A stretch of DNA of 64,000 nt from Streptomyces sp. NBC_01429 (GCF_036231945.1 NZ_CP109599.1:3752501-3816500); one strand, 5' to 3'. Positions 52,689 to 62,055 are shown, numbered from the stretch's first letter. The notes: generated by a model from the letters alone, not told the origin. Numbers and translations: made by a program.

Positions 52689-53583
52689 GGCTGTAGACCA
52701 CGTTCGGCACCGCGAGGGTGAGTTCGTCGGTGGCCGACGGCCGGTGGACGATGTGGTCGGCGGCCTTGTCGTACCAGAAGGCGTGCGAGTCCTTGCCGAC
52801 GGCCTTGCAGGACATGGTGAGCGCACCGCGCGGGTCGGCCTCGATCCGCTCGATCTCGACCGGGCCACCGGCGGGGGCACAGATCTCGGGGGCACCGTGC
52901 TCGGACAGATCCTCGTCCACGATCACCTCGACGACCAGCTCGGCCGCCTGGAGCTCTTCGCGGAGGCGGGCGTAGGCGGCGGCGTCGGTGACCAGGAGGT
53001 CCGGATGGGCGGCGGCGTTGCCGACGGGCCGGAGGCAGTGGAGCTTCAGCTGCCGTACGTCGAAGTGCTCCAGGGTGCGTGCCAGCGGCAGCACCTCGTC
53101 GACGTTGCGGGATGTGACCGTCATGGTCGCGCCCGTACGGACCCCGAGCCGTCTGGCGAGGTCGAGCGCGCTCAGCGCGCTCTGGTAGCTACCTGCCTTG
53201 CGGATGTGGTCGTTGGTCGAGCCGATGCCCTCCAGCGAGACCCGCAGCAGATCGAGGTACGGCGCGATCTCCGTCAGCCGGCGCTCGATCCGGTAGCCGT
53301 TGGTGCAGATCTCGACCCCCAGGCCGAGCTCCTGCTTGACGTGCCGGACGACCTGGGCGAGGTCCCTGTACACGAACGGTTCGCCGCCGAGCAGGGTGAC
53401 GGCCCCAGCGCCGTACTGGTCGCGCATGAGGGTGATGAGGTTGATCGCCTCATCGGCGGTGAACGCGTCCGCGTGCTGAAGTCGCTTGCCGTGGAAGCAG
53501 TGCAGGCACTCGAAGTTGCAGCGGTAGAGCAGTTGCAGGTACAGCATCCGGATCCTGCGGATCCCGGTGATTTCCCCGATCAC
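52681..53583 (-). CDS. Radical SAM enzyme
   Basis: The 300-residue protein has the cluster motif CxxxCxxC in CNFECLHC (residues 22-29), the GGEPFVYRDL loop, CTNGYRI, LRVSLEGI and a C-terminal part with two further Cys. It binds a [4Fe-4S] cluster and makes the 5-deoxyadenosyl radical. GTG 53583 follows AAGGAGG. It heads a tightly overlapping operon with a kinase, a methyltransferase and a CYTH protein. The size lies below that of SPASM peptide-modifying enzymes. Confidence 0.88.
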   Translation of the reverse strand: MIGEITGIRRIRMLYLQLLYRCNFECLHCFHGKRLQHADAFTADEAINLITLMRDQYGAGAVTLLGGEPFVYRDLAQVVRHVKQELGLGVEICTNGYRIERRLTEIAPYLDLLRVSLEGIGSTNDHIRKAGSYQSALSALDLARRLGVRTGATMTVTSRNVDEVLPLARTLEHFDVRQLKLHCLRPVGNAAAHPDLLVTDAAAYARLREELQAAELVVEVIVDEDLSEHGAPEICAPAGGPVEIERIEADPRGALTMSCKAVGKDSHAFWYDKAADHIVHRPSATDELTLAVPNVVYSRA

Positions 53584-53669
53584 GTGGTCCTCCTTCGGCC
53601 AGTTGCCTGGTGGGAGACCCGATGGTGGCGGAGCTCACGGGGACCGCGTCACCGCGTATGCGGACGCGT

Positions 53670-53683
53670 CCAGGACGTCCTGG
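53670..53683. promoter_or_regulatory. Palindrome CCAGGACGTCCTGG
   Basis: A perfect 14-base palindrome 87 bases upstream of the radical SAM start. It is a candidate operator. Confidence 0.4.
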
Positions 53684-53704
53684 GACGTTTTCCCTGGGTC
53701 GTTC

Positions 53705-54058
53705 TCAGCGTGCTGCGAAGGACTCCAGGATCCGGAGGAGACTCGTGGTGTCCGTCAGATCCGTCAGCACTTCGGATGCGCCGGCGGAGGCCAGCTCTTC
53801 CGGGCTGTGGAGGCCCGAAGCGACCGCGATGATTCCAGAGCCCGCGGCCAGGGCCGCCTCGACATCACGCGGCGTATCCCCGACGAGTACGGCAGGAACG
53901 TCGTGGTGAACGCCTCGCAGGCGGTGGGCTCGTTCGCGGGCGACAGCCACCAGGTCCGGCCGCTGGAGAGCATCAGCACCGTAGGCGCCGACAGACAGAT
54001 CCAGCAGGGGGTCGAGGCCGAAGGCGGACACCTTCACACAGGCGTTGGCCGCGATATT
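53705..54058 (-). pseudogene. HAD hydrolase, C-terminal remnant
   Basis: The frame from about 54058 to the stop at 53705 reads NIAANACVKVSAFGLD, then ALQRPDLVAVARERA, VLVGDTPRDVEAALAAG, GLHSPEELASAG: the second half of a HAD phosphatase (motifs III/IV). The DxD nucleophile half is absent. The homology starts at the same place where the relaxase-like fragment begins on the other strand. So it is truncated by a rearrangement. Confidence 0.7.
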
Positions 54059-54745
54059 CCAGAACTGCAAGCGGCAGCCATCGCCTTCAACCGCGCCAAC
54101 CGCTCCGCCATCCGAGCCGAGCACCGAGCCGCCGACGCCCTGCGTCAGGCCGGAAGGACGCTGCTGACCGCGCCCACCGGCAGGGACGGCGACTTCGTCG
54201 CCGCGGCGCTCGCCTCCGCCGTCTTCCTGCTCATCGCCCTCAGCGAGTGGCACGCCCAGCGCGGTCACGAGCAGCAGGCGGCAGCCGCCCAGCAGTCCCT
54301 CGTCCACCTTCGAGCCGCCCAACAGCATGCCGCCCGGCCGGCCCTCGCCCAGCTCGCCGCACGCGCCCCGAGTCCCCAGGCACGGGATCGGCTCGCCGCA
54401 GCCGTCCGAGCCATGATCCCCGAGCACGCGTACCGTATCCTCGCTGACCCGGCTTGGCCCGCGCTGTCCACCGCCCTCGCCCGGGCTGAGTCTGCTGGCA
54501 CGCCGCCCCGCCAGACCTTGGCCGACCTGTCCCGGCAACGGGAACTCGACACTGCGGACCGACCGGCAGAAGTCCTGGTCTGGCACTTGCGGACCGCCAC
54601 CGCCGAGCGAGTCAGCCAGCGAGCTCGGAGCGCGGCAACCCGTAGTGCTCGCAACAACCGTCTGACGACGGAGACGGGCGCACCTTCCGTTCCGGCCGTT
54701 CAACCCCAGCCGACGGACGTGAAACGCCTGCGTCCAGGTCACTGA
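54059..54745 (+). pseudogene. Relaxase/mobilisation protein C-terminal fragment
   Basis: The open frame ends at TGA 54743-54745 and encodes AFNRANRSAIRAEHRAADALRQAGRTLLTAP, a membrane-like FVAAALASAVFLLIALSEW, then EHAYRILADPAWPALSTALARAESAGTPPRQTLADLSRQRELDTADRPAEVLVWHLR. This last pattern is typical of the C-terminus of actinobacterial mobilisation/conjugation relaxases. No nuclease or helicase domain remains. It begins where the HAD remnant starts, so it is a left-over of an element. Confidence 0.6.
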
Positions 54746-54799
54746 CGTGCACTTCCCCGTCCCAGAACAGCGTCTTCTCAACCTTCACGAACTACGAAA

Positions 54800-54830
54800 G
54801 GCGCTCGTGAGGCGGATCTTCACGAGCGCC
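54800..54830. terminator. Bidirectional terminator
   Basis: A perfect 11-bp stem (GGCGCTCGTGA arm) with a 9-base loop, between the relaxase fragment and the nuclease-like gene. Confidence 0.7.
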
Positions 54831-54913
54831 CTTCTACTCGTCAGCCGGACGGGCTCGGGATCCGGCGGCCGAAGGAGCTGGCGAGATCGGTTGCTGTGCT
54901 GCCCCGGCAGCCG

Positions 54914-56071
54914 TCAGGGAAAGGCATCACCGACTGGCCAAAGCTGGGGAAGGCCGAGCACATCCTGGATGGGACAGGTTGGCATGTGCCTTTCGACCTG
55001 GGCGTCGTCGAGCTGTGCAGTAGCCCAGGAGGGCAGGACGGGGGCCGGAAGCGAGGCTGGATCCGAGCTGTGCCAGAGAACGGGGGTGTTCTTTGCCCAG
55101 GTCCACGGTGCTGGGTTGTCGACGGTGAGAACGCCGCTGACTTTTCCGTGGGCGTGATCATAGGTGGAGTTCCAATAGCCGTTGGATAGACGGCCGACGA
55201 CCGGAGTTCCGGTGTGGACATACTCGACCGAGGCCCCATATAGCACTGTCTCGACATCTCGGTTCTCAGGAAAGAAAGCCGCGTGGCCCACCGCCACGAT
55301 GAATGGCATCCCCAAGTCACCATACCTGCTCCCCTTCTTCTTGACCGCGTCGAGCACCCGATCCGACCCGGCATCGAGCCAGCTAATCGCGGGGTAAACC
55401 CCAATTGCCCTGGCTGCCGGGTCGTCTCGTCTTCCAGGACTTCGGGGTATCGCCTCGAATGACAGGCTCCAACCGGCTTCCTGCCAGGTATGCCTCGGCA
55501 GTGGCACTTTACGCTCGCAGTCTGCGATGACTTGGTCGGGGTCCAGGCTGCTGAGCCACTGCGCCAAGCCGTTCTTCAACCGCCTCTGCGAAGGCGCTGC
55601 CGCACCCATCGCGTGAATGGAGTACGACAGGAAGAAGTTGGGACTGGGCACATTATCGATGGCGTCGATCAACGGGGGTGGGATTTGTTCACCCATGTCA
55701 GCCAGGCGCTGGGCCGACCAGATCGCCTCGACGACGAATCGTTCACCCTCTCGACTAATAAGGAAATCGGGGTTCTTACCCGTAGTTCCGACACTATGCT
55801 CGATCGCCACCTTGCAGCCGGAGCCGATCAGCATTTCGTGCAGGTAGAGCTCCCACAACGCCGAGAAGACGTTCGTGCCAGAGTTACGGTCCAGCAGCCT
55901 ACTACGCATGCCGGGGCGAGACTGGGCCGGAAAGTGCGACCACCACTCGTTGATCACATCCCTTACCTGATCCCAAAAAGGCCCGGCAATTCTCTCGAAG
56001 AACTCACTGTCCGGCTCCGCAGCTCGCTTTGGCGATGCATCCGTCCGGTTCCGGCTTACGTATACGGCCAT
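54914..56071 (-). CDS. Orphan PD-(D/E)XK-like nuclease candidate
   Basis: The 385-residue protein is not a named family to me. Residues 60-120 look like the core of a PD-(D/E)XK nuclease: E74 in ALWELYLHEML, P101-D102 in NPDFLI and E115 in FVVEAIW. The usual Lys two places after the last Glu is absent (Ile here). The rest is mixed alpha/beta with many Trp/Pro. It is a single gene beside a regulator/acetyltransferase pair, in a region with defence genes. It may be a restriction-like or toxin nuclease. Confidence 0.5.
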   Translation of the reverse strand: MAVYVSRNRTDASPKRAAEPDSEFFERIAGPFWDQVRDVINEWWSHFPAQSRPGMRSRLLDRNSGTNVFSALWELYLHEMLIGSGCKVAIEHSVGTTGKNPDFLISREGERFVVEAIWSAQRLADMGEQIPPPLIDAIDNVPSPNFFLSYSIHAMGAAAPSQRRLKNGLAQWLSSLDPDQVIADCERKVPLPRHTWQEAGWSLSFEAIPRSPGRRDDPAARAIGVYPAISWLDAGSDRVLDAVKKKGSRYGDLGMPFIVAVGHAAFFPENRDVETVLYGASVEYVHTGTPVVGRLSNGYWNSTYDHAHGKVSGVLTVDNPAPWTWAKNTPVLWHSSDPASLPAPVLPSWATAQLDDAQVERHMPTCPIQDVLGLPQLWPVGDAFP

Positions 56072-56192
56072 TACACGGTCGCCTCTCCATTGGCTAATCC
56101 GAACTCACCGACGATGCTTGCCCCTGCCCGCAGCAATCATGAGCTGGTAAGGCAAATGACGTCATACGTGGGCGACTCGGCAGCGAAGCTGC

Positions 56193-56732
56193 TCACGGGT
56201 GCAACCTCTTCACCATGACCGCGTACACCGGGGAGTCAGCGAAGGGCTGCTGCTCACCCGCCTTCTCGTAGCCCCACGTCTCGTACAGGTCCTGAACCTT
56301 CGGGTGCGTCACGTCGACCAAGAGCACCGCAAGGTCTTCGCCGCGTTCCTTCAGCAGGGCTTCGTGGAGCCGCTCCGAGATCCCTTGCCTCCGCCACTGC
56401 GGGCGCACCATGACCTCGGAGACTGCGTAGGTCGCGGTGTAGCCGTTGCTCGGCGCGAACGCCGTGGAACGCCACCACTCACGGCCCGGCTGGAGCGGGG
56501 CGCCGTACGCGAAGCCGGTCGGCTCGTCACCGTCGAAGGCGACGACGCAGGTGAAGCCGTCCATTCCTGACCAGTGATCGACGAACCATGGGAACCGCTG
56601 GTTGAACTCGTAGTCCATCGCATCCGCGTAGGCGTCGGCATGCACATCGATCAGCAGCTGCTTGAAGCCCTCGGGGAGGCTTCCCTTTCCGTAGTGCCGC
56701 AGGTCGATCACCCTGGTCACGTTCGGCTCCAT
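56193..56732 (-). CDS. GNAT acetyltransferase
   Basis: The 179-residue protein has the GNAT core with SEVMVRPQWRRQGISERLHEALLKERG (acetyl-CoA loop RxxGxS/G) and VTHPKVQDLYETWGYEKAG. Its start overlaps the upstream regulator gene by 16 bases. Substrate unknown. Confidence 0.87.
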   Translation of the reverse strand: MEPNVTRVIDLRHYGKGSLPEGFKQLLIDVHADAYADAMDYEFNQRFPWFVDHWSGMDGFTCVVAFDGDEPTGFAYGAPLQPGREWWRSTAFAPSNGYTATYAVSEVMVRPQWRRQGISERLHEALLKERGEDLAVLLVDVTHPKVQDLYETWGYEKAGEQQPFADSPVYAVMVKRLHP

Positions 56733-57970
56733 TCATCTCGCATGCGGTCTGCCCAGTCGCGGGCGTACGTCGTGGACGGCGCCAGCCGGAACAGGTCTCG
56801 GTGGAAGTCTCCGATCAGGGTGCGCATGCGCCCCGGCAGCGGAGCTCCCTCCATGATCGTGAAGACGGTGCCCGCGGTCGCCGTAGCCTGCTCGGGCTCG
56901 CCCTGGCGGAGTTGCGCCAGGGCGAGCTGGCAGGTGGCCAGCGCGCGGTTGCGCTGGAACTCCGCCGGGATCTTGGCCAGGGACCGGTGAGCCATCGCCT
57001 CGGCTTCGGCGGGCTCCCCGTTGTGGTTGAGGATGATCGCCGCGAGGTGGTTGAGTTCCGCCGGCCCGTAGAACGCGGTCCATCGAGGACGCTCGTCCTC
57101 GGCCGCCTTCCGGTAGTTCTCCTGCGCTGCGCCCAGGGACCGGCGAGCGGCCCGCAGGTCTCCCAGCGACGAGTGGGCGAGCGCGAGACGGACGCGGCCC
57201 ATGGAGCCGAAGAACGGGTCTCTGCGGGCGGCTGGGGAGGCGTTGGCCGCCTGAGCTGCCGCGAGCTGTTCCGGCCAGTTCTTCCGCTGATAGGCAAGCA
57301 TGGCCATGTTGACCCACACGCGCATGGCCGTGGGCGGGTCCTGGGAGAGGCCGGCGAACGTGGACGACTCGTGCAGGTACGTCCGGGCCTTGTCCAGGTC
57401 ACGTAGGTCGATGCACGACCAGGCGGCGACGGTAGTGAACTCGGCCGCGAGGGCGTACAGGGCACGGCGTACACGTTCGCTGGCGTTCCGCTGCTGAAGC
57501 TCCAGCACCTTTGCGCGAGCTTCGAGGGCTGCGGTCGCCAGGGAGGCGTGCCCGCCTTGGCGGTCATCGGCCTCCACGAGCTGGTTCATGCCGGCCGATG
57601 CTCGGGCCACGTCCGTCATGCCGACCGACCGACGTTGCTTGACCACGGGAACGACTGCGGCTGCCGTCCCGGTGGTGAAAGCGATGAAGTCGCGACGCCG
57701 CACGGGGCCCTCCGGGGGGTGTTGCATGGAGCTGGGTGCGCTGAACCCTAAGTCCGCCACGGGGCAGCCGAACACACGCTCAAGTGCGGCGCAAGTGCGT
57801 CCGATTGGGCGTCGGCTTGATCCGTTGAGCAGGTTGCGCACCGTCCGGGAGGAGATGTCGCCAGGCCGACCGGTGATCTCCTGAAGCGCGGCGTTCAGGC
57901 GTGCCGCCAACTCCTCCTGCGTCAGACCGAGTTGATCAAGTCGGGCCTGAAGAACGAGATTACCTCCCAT
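56717..57970 (-). CDS. Helix-turn-helix regulator with TPR-like domain
   Basis: The 417-residue protein has an N-terminal helix-turn-helix (LQARLDQLGLTQEELAARLNAALQEITGRPGDISSRTVRNLLNGSSRRPIGRTCAALERVFGC) and a long helical repeat region (about 120-400) rich in Ala and Arg, typical of Streptomyces regulators with TPR-like C-termini. RRRDFIAFTTGTAAAV mimics a Tat signal but is internal (residues about 92-107). It is co-transcribed with the GNAT gene. Confidence 0.82.
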   Translation of the reverse strand: MGGNLVLQARLDQLGLTQEELAARLNAALQEITGRPGDISSRTVRNLLNGSSRRPIGRTCAALERVFGCPVADLGFSAPSSMQHPPEGPVRRRDFIAFTTGTAAAVVPVVKQRRSVGMTDVARASAGMNQLVEADDRQGGHASLATAALEARAKVLELQQRNASERVRRALYALAAEFTTVAAWSCIDLRDLDKARTYLHESSTFAGLSQDPPTAMRVWVNMAMLAYQRKNWPEQLAAAQAANASPAARRDPFFGSMGRVRLALAHSSLGDLRAARRSLGAAQENYRKAAEDERPRWTAFYGPAELNHLAAIILNHNGEPAEAEAMAHRSLAKIPAEFQRNRALATCQLALAQLRQGEPEQATATAGTVFTIMEGAPLPGRMRTLIGDFHRDLFRLAPSTTYARDWADRMRDEWSRT

Positions 57971-58051
57971 GCACCGAACGTAGTACCACCGTCACGCTCG
58001 CACCTCGGGTCTGTTGCGAAAGTGGATCTTGTTCGTTGATGATCACGTCCT

Positions 58052-58926
58052 GTGAGACGTGGGAATCTGACGAACGGCCAGTGGGCCCGGCTGGAGCCTC
58101 TGCTGCCGAGGGGCATCAAGCCGGGTCGGCCACAAGTATGGACGCGACGGCAGCTGATAGACGGCATACGGTGGCGGACCCGGACCGGTGCTCCCTGGCG
58201 GGACGTGCCCGAACGCTACGGGCCGTGGGATCGGGTCTATGACCTGTTCCGGCGCTGGCAACGGGACGGCACCTGGGCCGGCATCCTGACCCAGCTCCAG
58301 GCCGAGGCCGACGCGAAGGGTCTGATCACCTGGGACGTAAACGTCGACTCGACCGTCTGCCGGGCCCATCAGCACGCCGCCGGTGCGGCGAAAAAAGGGC
58401 TCTCCAGAAGGAACCGCCCGGCGGGATCTTCGTCGAGCCGGCCGACCACGGCCTCGGACGCTCCCGCGGCGGACTGACCAGCAAGATCCATCTCGCGGTC
58501 GAGCAGGGGCAGAAGCCCCTGTCCGTCGTGATCACGGCCGGGCAGCGGGGCGACTCCCCGCAGTTCGAGCCGGTCCTGGAAGCCATCCGGGTCCCCCGGC
58601 TGGGGCTGGGCAGGCCACGCAAGCGCCCGGACCGAGTCCGCGCCGACAAGGCGTACGACTCCCGTCGCAATCGCTCCTACCTGCGCAGACGCGGGATCAA
58701 GGCCACCATCCCGGTTCCGGCGGACCGGGTCCGTAACCGCCTCAAGCGCGGATCGCGCGGCGGACGGCCGCCGACGTTCGACAAGGACGACTACAAACAG
58801 CGGCACGCGGTCGAGTGCGGGATCAACCGCCTCAAGCGCCACCGGGCCGTCGCGACGAGGTACGACAAACTCGCCGTCCGCTACGAAGCGACGGTGCTGG
58901 TCGCAGCTATCAACGAATGGCTCTGA
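58052..58926 (+). CDS. IS5-family transposase, two frames joined by -1 frameshift
   Basis: The first frame (58052-58477) has RRGNLTNGQWARLEPLLP and the first catalytic Asp in VNVDSTVCRAH. The second frame (from about 58396 to 58926) has LTSKIHLAVEQ, the second Asp in RADKAYDS and the Glu in HAVECGINRLKRHRAVATRYDKLAVRYEATVLVAAI. They join by a -1 shift at a run of six A (58391-58396) before GGG. Such frameshifting is typical of this IS group. Confidence 0.88.
58391..58397 (+). promoter_or_regulatory. A6G slippery site
   Basis: AAAAAAG lies where the two transposase frames overlap. The zero frame reads AAA AAA GGG here, so a -1 slip on the second AAA joins both frames. Confidence 0.6.
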
Positions 58927-58976
58927 CCTCCGTAAATGCTTCTGTGGCGCCAACTGTCGAGCAGTAGCGTGCCCTC

Positions 58977-59276
58977 ATGGGGATCAGCGTTCAGGTTCGG
59001 ACATTCACAGGCGCGGTCGAAGCCACGTGCGTACATCCATCCATCGCTGACCTGTGCAGACGAGCGGCGAGCCAGAACCTGCCCATGCTCGGATACGTCG
59101 ATCCCCGCGACGACACCGTGTTCAACCGATCGCAGCTCAGAGTCCTCATCGTGGAACTCCGGGCCCTGGCGAACGGCTCAGCCGCCGAAGAAGTCGAGGC
59201 GGTGCACGAGATCCTTGCGCTGACCGCTCAAGTCAACCGCAAGGCCCACCGGTATCTCGTCTTCAACGGCGACTGA
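58977..59276 (+). CDS. Unknown 99-residue protein inside the IS
   Basis: The frame MGISVQVRTFTGAVEATCVHPSIADLCRR..NLPMLGYVDPRDDTVFNRSQLRVLIVELRALANGS..EEVEAVHEILALTAQVNRKAHRYLVFNGD has good codon use. The ribosome site is weak. It lies between the transposase stop and the right inverted repeat, so it would travel with the element. Not recognised. Confidence 0.55.
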   Translation: MGISVQVRTFTGAVEATCVHPSIADLCRRAASQNLPMLGYVDPRDDTVFNRSQLRVLIVELRALANGSAAEEVEAVHEILALTAQVNRKAHRYLVFNGD

Positions 59277-59328
59277 CGACGCCACTTTCGCAACAGGCCC
59301 TAGCGCGGCACCTCCGGCTCAGCAACGT

Positions 59329-62055
59329 CTATTCGTCGACCTGCTCGGTTGCCGGGGCTGGAGCCAGTGGTAGGAAGTACTCCTCGGCGAGTTTCGCCAG
59401 GTGCAGCGGGAGCGGCCGGGCAAGCGGGTGGTACTCGTCGTGGAAGCGCAGCTGGTGGACGGCTGCCGCAATTACTGCGGGTCGTTCTGGCGTCGCGCCG
59501 GGGCTTCCCTCCGCAGCCAGAGCTGCCTCCGACAGACATCCCAGCACGGTGAGTTCCAATGCCTGTGGATTCCAGGCCGTAGCCGCAGGGCCGTGGGGCC
59601 AGTCCTTGTCGGGTACCAGTTTGCGTAGGTCGCGCCGCACCGTGCCTGCCGTCGGCGGTTTACCGACGGTGCTGACGAACACACGGTTGTCCGGGCTCGC
59701 CTCGCGGGCGGCCCAGAGGCCAGCGGAGAACCCTGGCGGCTCCTCGTCGGTCTCGCCGGGCGCATACCACTCGGGCGTCTCGCCGCGACTGTTGGCGTCC
59801 CGAATCAACACCGCACGCAAGCCGCCCCCATAGAGCGCGAGCCGCGTCAGCTGTTCCCCGTGCAAAGTCACCATGTCCCTGACCAGTTGTCCGTTGTTCA
59901 GGCCGGGCCATACCCCGCGTAGGTTGCCGCTGTTTACCAGGAGCAGGGTCGGCCGATCGCGTACTTGGTAGAGCAGTGACCTGACCTGGCGCTCGACCTC
60001 GTCACGCCGCTCATCCTGGGTGGAGAAGGCCCGGGCTGATCGGGTCTGCGTCGGGTGGTCCGACGTGAACTCGTCGGCAGCGAGGGCAAGCAATAGTTGG
60101 GCGTATGGGAGCCACTTTTTGCGGGTGTCGTCCCAGCCACACACCGGATGTACAGGATCGCGTGGCCGGATGCGGAGAGCAACCAAGCGCTGTCCCGCCT
60201 GTCGGGTCGGACCGTCTGCCTGGCACCGGACGTACCAGAGCGCCAGGTACTGAAGGCCATCCGCCAGCTTGTCGTCCAGCCGTTGGTCCGGCGGGACCAC
60301 AGCACCGAGTTGGCGCATCCCGTCGGCTACGGCGGACTTTGCACGATGGGCCACGGCCCCGTCAGAGTCTTCCGGAACCACGATGAACTGGCTGACTCGA
60401 CGGGCCACGGCGCAACCGAGCCGGAGTGCAGACTTGGGATCGGAGTCCCGGACTGGGAAGCGCTCGGGACCGAGCGTCTCCACGATCACCAGCCCTTCCG
60501 AGGCCGGTGGGGGGACGAAGTGGCCAGTCGTCCGTGCAGCGCGCTCCCGTACAGCCTGAGCGAGCGCCTGCGCTCGTTTGTGGCCGGACTTCCGGATGAC
60601 CTCGAGTGGGGCGCCCAGGGTCCCGAGCGGACGGGTACGCAACCTGACTCGCAGTTCGCCGTCCTGCCACTCGTGTTCACCATCCACTCCGCAGGATCCG
60701 GCAGAGAGGCCCAGCCACTCACGAAGCGCCGCGACCAAAGCGTCCCGGGTCTCCTCGGTCTGCCAGAGTACGTCCACCAACAGCGGACGCCCGTCGAGGG
60801 TCGCGCGCACCGCGTCCCGGCGGGCTTGGATTCGGTTCCGGGCCCGCTTCTCCTGCTCCGCCTGGTCTTTAGTCGGGGAGGTGGGCAGCAGGACGGGCTT
60901 GGACTTCCGGTGCACGCGTTCAAGCTCAGGTACCCGGCGCAGGAAGGGGCCGATGCCTTCCTCGACCCAGTGGTCGAGCAGCGAGCGTTCCAACGGCATG
61001 AGCCCGGCGCCGACACCATGCCGCCCCATCGCGGTGCTGTGCAGGATGCCGGCCGCAACCCCGTTCTGTCCTTCGATCCACCCGACCGGTTCGGCAACCA
61101 GATCAGACGGCTTGGGGTAGGCGCGCGTCACGTCCAGTTCGGGCAGCAGGCCGACCAGACTCTGCCGACTCCAGGCGAGCATCCCGAGGCTGCGGTCGTA
61201 GGCAAGGGAATTGGCTGTGAGCCGTCGGCGCGGGCCGTGGACACCTGGCCACGGCAGCGGCGCGTCGAGCAGTACGGTCGCACCATGCCCTTCCGGCAGC
61301 CATACGGGCGATCCTGTGGCCCAGCGACGGGTCCCGTATGAGACATGCACGCGGAACCGTGGGGCGAAGGGCACCGTCTGAACGGTGACGGTCACCAGTC
61401 CTGAGTAGAACCATGTGCGTTTTCCCTTCGCGTACGACCGTGGTGGCCAGCTGACCAGCTCAACTCCTTGGTCGCGGGTGACCAGCCGGAAGGACAGGTC
61501 GACGCCGTTGAGGCGAAGTGGGGAGGAGGCAAGCCTGGCACCGATCCGCTCGGGCAGCAGTTGATAGAGCCTGCGGTCGGGTTGGGCGGTGCCGCCCGGA
61601 GAGTGATCCGCAGCCGTGAGGTCCACCGACTCAGTGCGCCACTGCGGGGTGTGGTCGTCGATCAGTGCAAGGGCCCGGTCGAGGGCTGCCCGGTGGTCGG
61701 CCATGCGCTCAGGGTCGGGATCGGTGCCGGGCGGCAGGGTCATCACCCAGGAGGCCAGCAGCGGAGAGATCAGCTCCGCGGGCATCTCCTCGGACGCATA
61801 GAACCACGGGACCTCGGCGTTGCTGCCGGCCCCCCTGCCCGTGGCCACCAGGCCCGGAGCGGTGGCTCGGAGTAGGTCGTTGAGCTTGCTGATCGGCAAG
61901 GCCGCCGGCTGTTCCCGGCGGCGCCATCGTCGCCGGTAGAGATCCATGAACTCGGCCCGCCACTCTTCGGGGAAGCTGATGACCCGGTACTGCTCAGCCC
62001 AGGGTTCCCTGTCCACATCCGGTTCATAGGCTGTGGTACTGATCAGGTGATACAC
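59329..62055 (-). CDS. pPIWI-RE Piwi-like protein (DUF3962/DUF3893)
   Basis: The 908-residue protein has the N-terminal DUF3962 (pPIWI_RE_X) pattern (TTAYEPDVDREPWAEQYRVISFPEEW.. LPISKLNDLLRATAPGLV), a middle MID-like part (GLVIVETLGPERFP) and a C-terminal RNase H-like DUF3893 domain (AVLIRDANSRGETPEWY, WNPQALELTVLG, LARPLPLHLAKLAEEYFL). GTG 62055 overlaps the helicase stop by 13 bases. Proteins of this family are proposed to use guide nucleic acids against invaders. It is the last gene of the operon; the IS lies 28 bases downstream. The first catalytic position of RNase H reads LLLVNSGN, Asn708 where Asp is often found. Confidence 0.88.
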   Translation of the reverse strand: MYHLISTTAYEPDVDREPWAEQYRVISFPEEWRAEFMDLYRRRWRRREQPAALPISKLNDLLRATAPGLVATGRGAGSNAEVPWFYASEEMPAELISPLLASWVMTLPPGTDPDPERMADHRAALDRALALIDDHTPQWRTESVDLTAADHSPGGTAQPDRRLYQLLPERIGARLASSPLRLNGVDLSFRLVTRDQGVELVSWPPRSYAKGKRTWFYSGLVTVTVQTVPFAPRFRVHVSYGTRRWATGSPVWLPEGHGATVLLDAPLPWPGVHGPRRRLTANSLAYDRSLGMLAWSRQSLVGLLPELDVTRAYPKPSDLVAEPVGWIEGQNGVAAGILHSTAMGRHGVGAGLMPLERSLLDHWVEEGIGPFLRRVPELERVHRKSKPVLLPTSPTKDQAEQEKRARNRIQARRDAVRATLDGRPLLVDVLWQTEETRDALVAALREWLGLSAGSCGVDGEHEWQDGELRVRLRTRPLGTLGAPLEVIRKSGHKRAQALAQAVRERAARTTGHFVPPPASEGLVIVETLGPERFPVRDSDPKSALRLGCAVARRVSQFIVVPEDSDGAVAHRAKSAVADGMRQLGAVVPPDQRLDDKLADGLQYLALWYVRCQADGPTRQAGQRLVALRIRPRDPVHPVCGWDDTRKKWLPYAQLLLALAADEFTSDHPTQTRSARAFSTQDERRDEVERQVRSLLYQVRDRPTLLLVNSGNLRGVWPGLNNGQLVRDMVTLHGEQLTRLALYGGGLRAVLIRDANSRGETPEWYAPGETDEEPPGFSAGLWAAREASPDNRVFVSTVGKPPTAGTVRRDLRKLVPDKDWPHGPAATAWNPQALELTVLGCLSEAALAAEGSPGATPERPAVIAAAVHQLRFHDEYHPLARPLPLHLAKLAEEYFLPLAPAPATEQVDE

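Larger units (their letters stand above)
58007..59300. mobile_element. IS5-type (IS427-like) insertion sequence with extra gene
   Basis: Imperfect 19-base ends (18 of 19 match), GGGTCTGTTGCGAAAGTGG at 58007-58025 and its complement at 59282-59300, enclose a transposase and a second small gene. The length of 1294 bp is larger than the usual 850-950 bp. No target duplication is evident at the flanks. Confidence 0.8.

Noticed and set aside
58369..58953. Minus-strand open frame over the transposase
   Set aside because: Antisense of the IS transposase with no family match.
60097..61341. 414-codon plus-strand open frame over pPIWI-RE gene
   Set aside because: Antisense; the minus strand has clear DUF3962/DUF3893 patterns.
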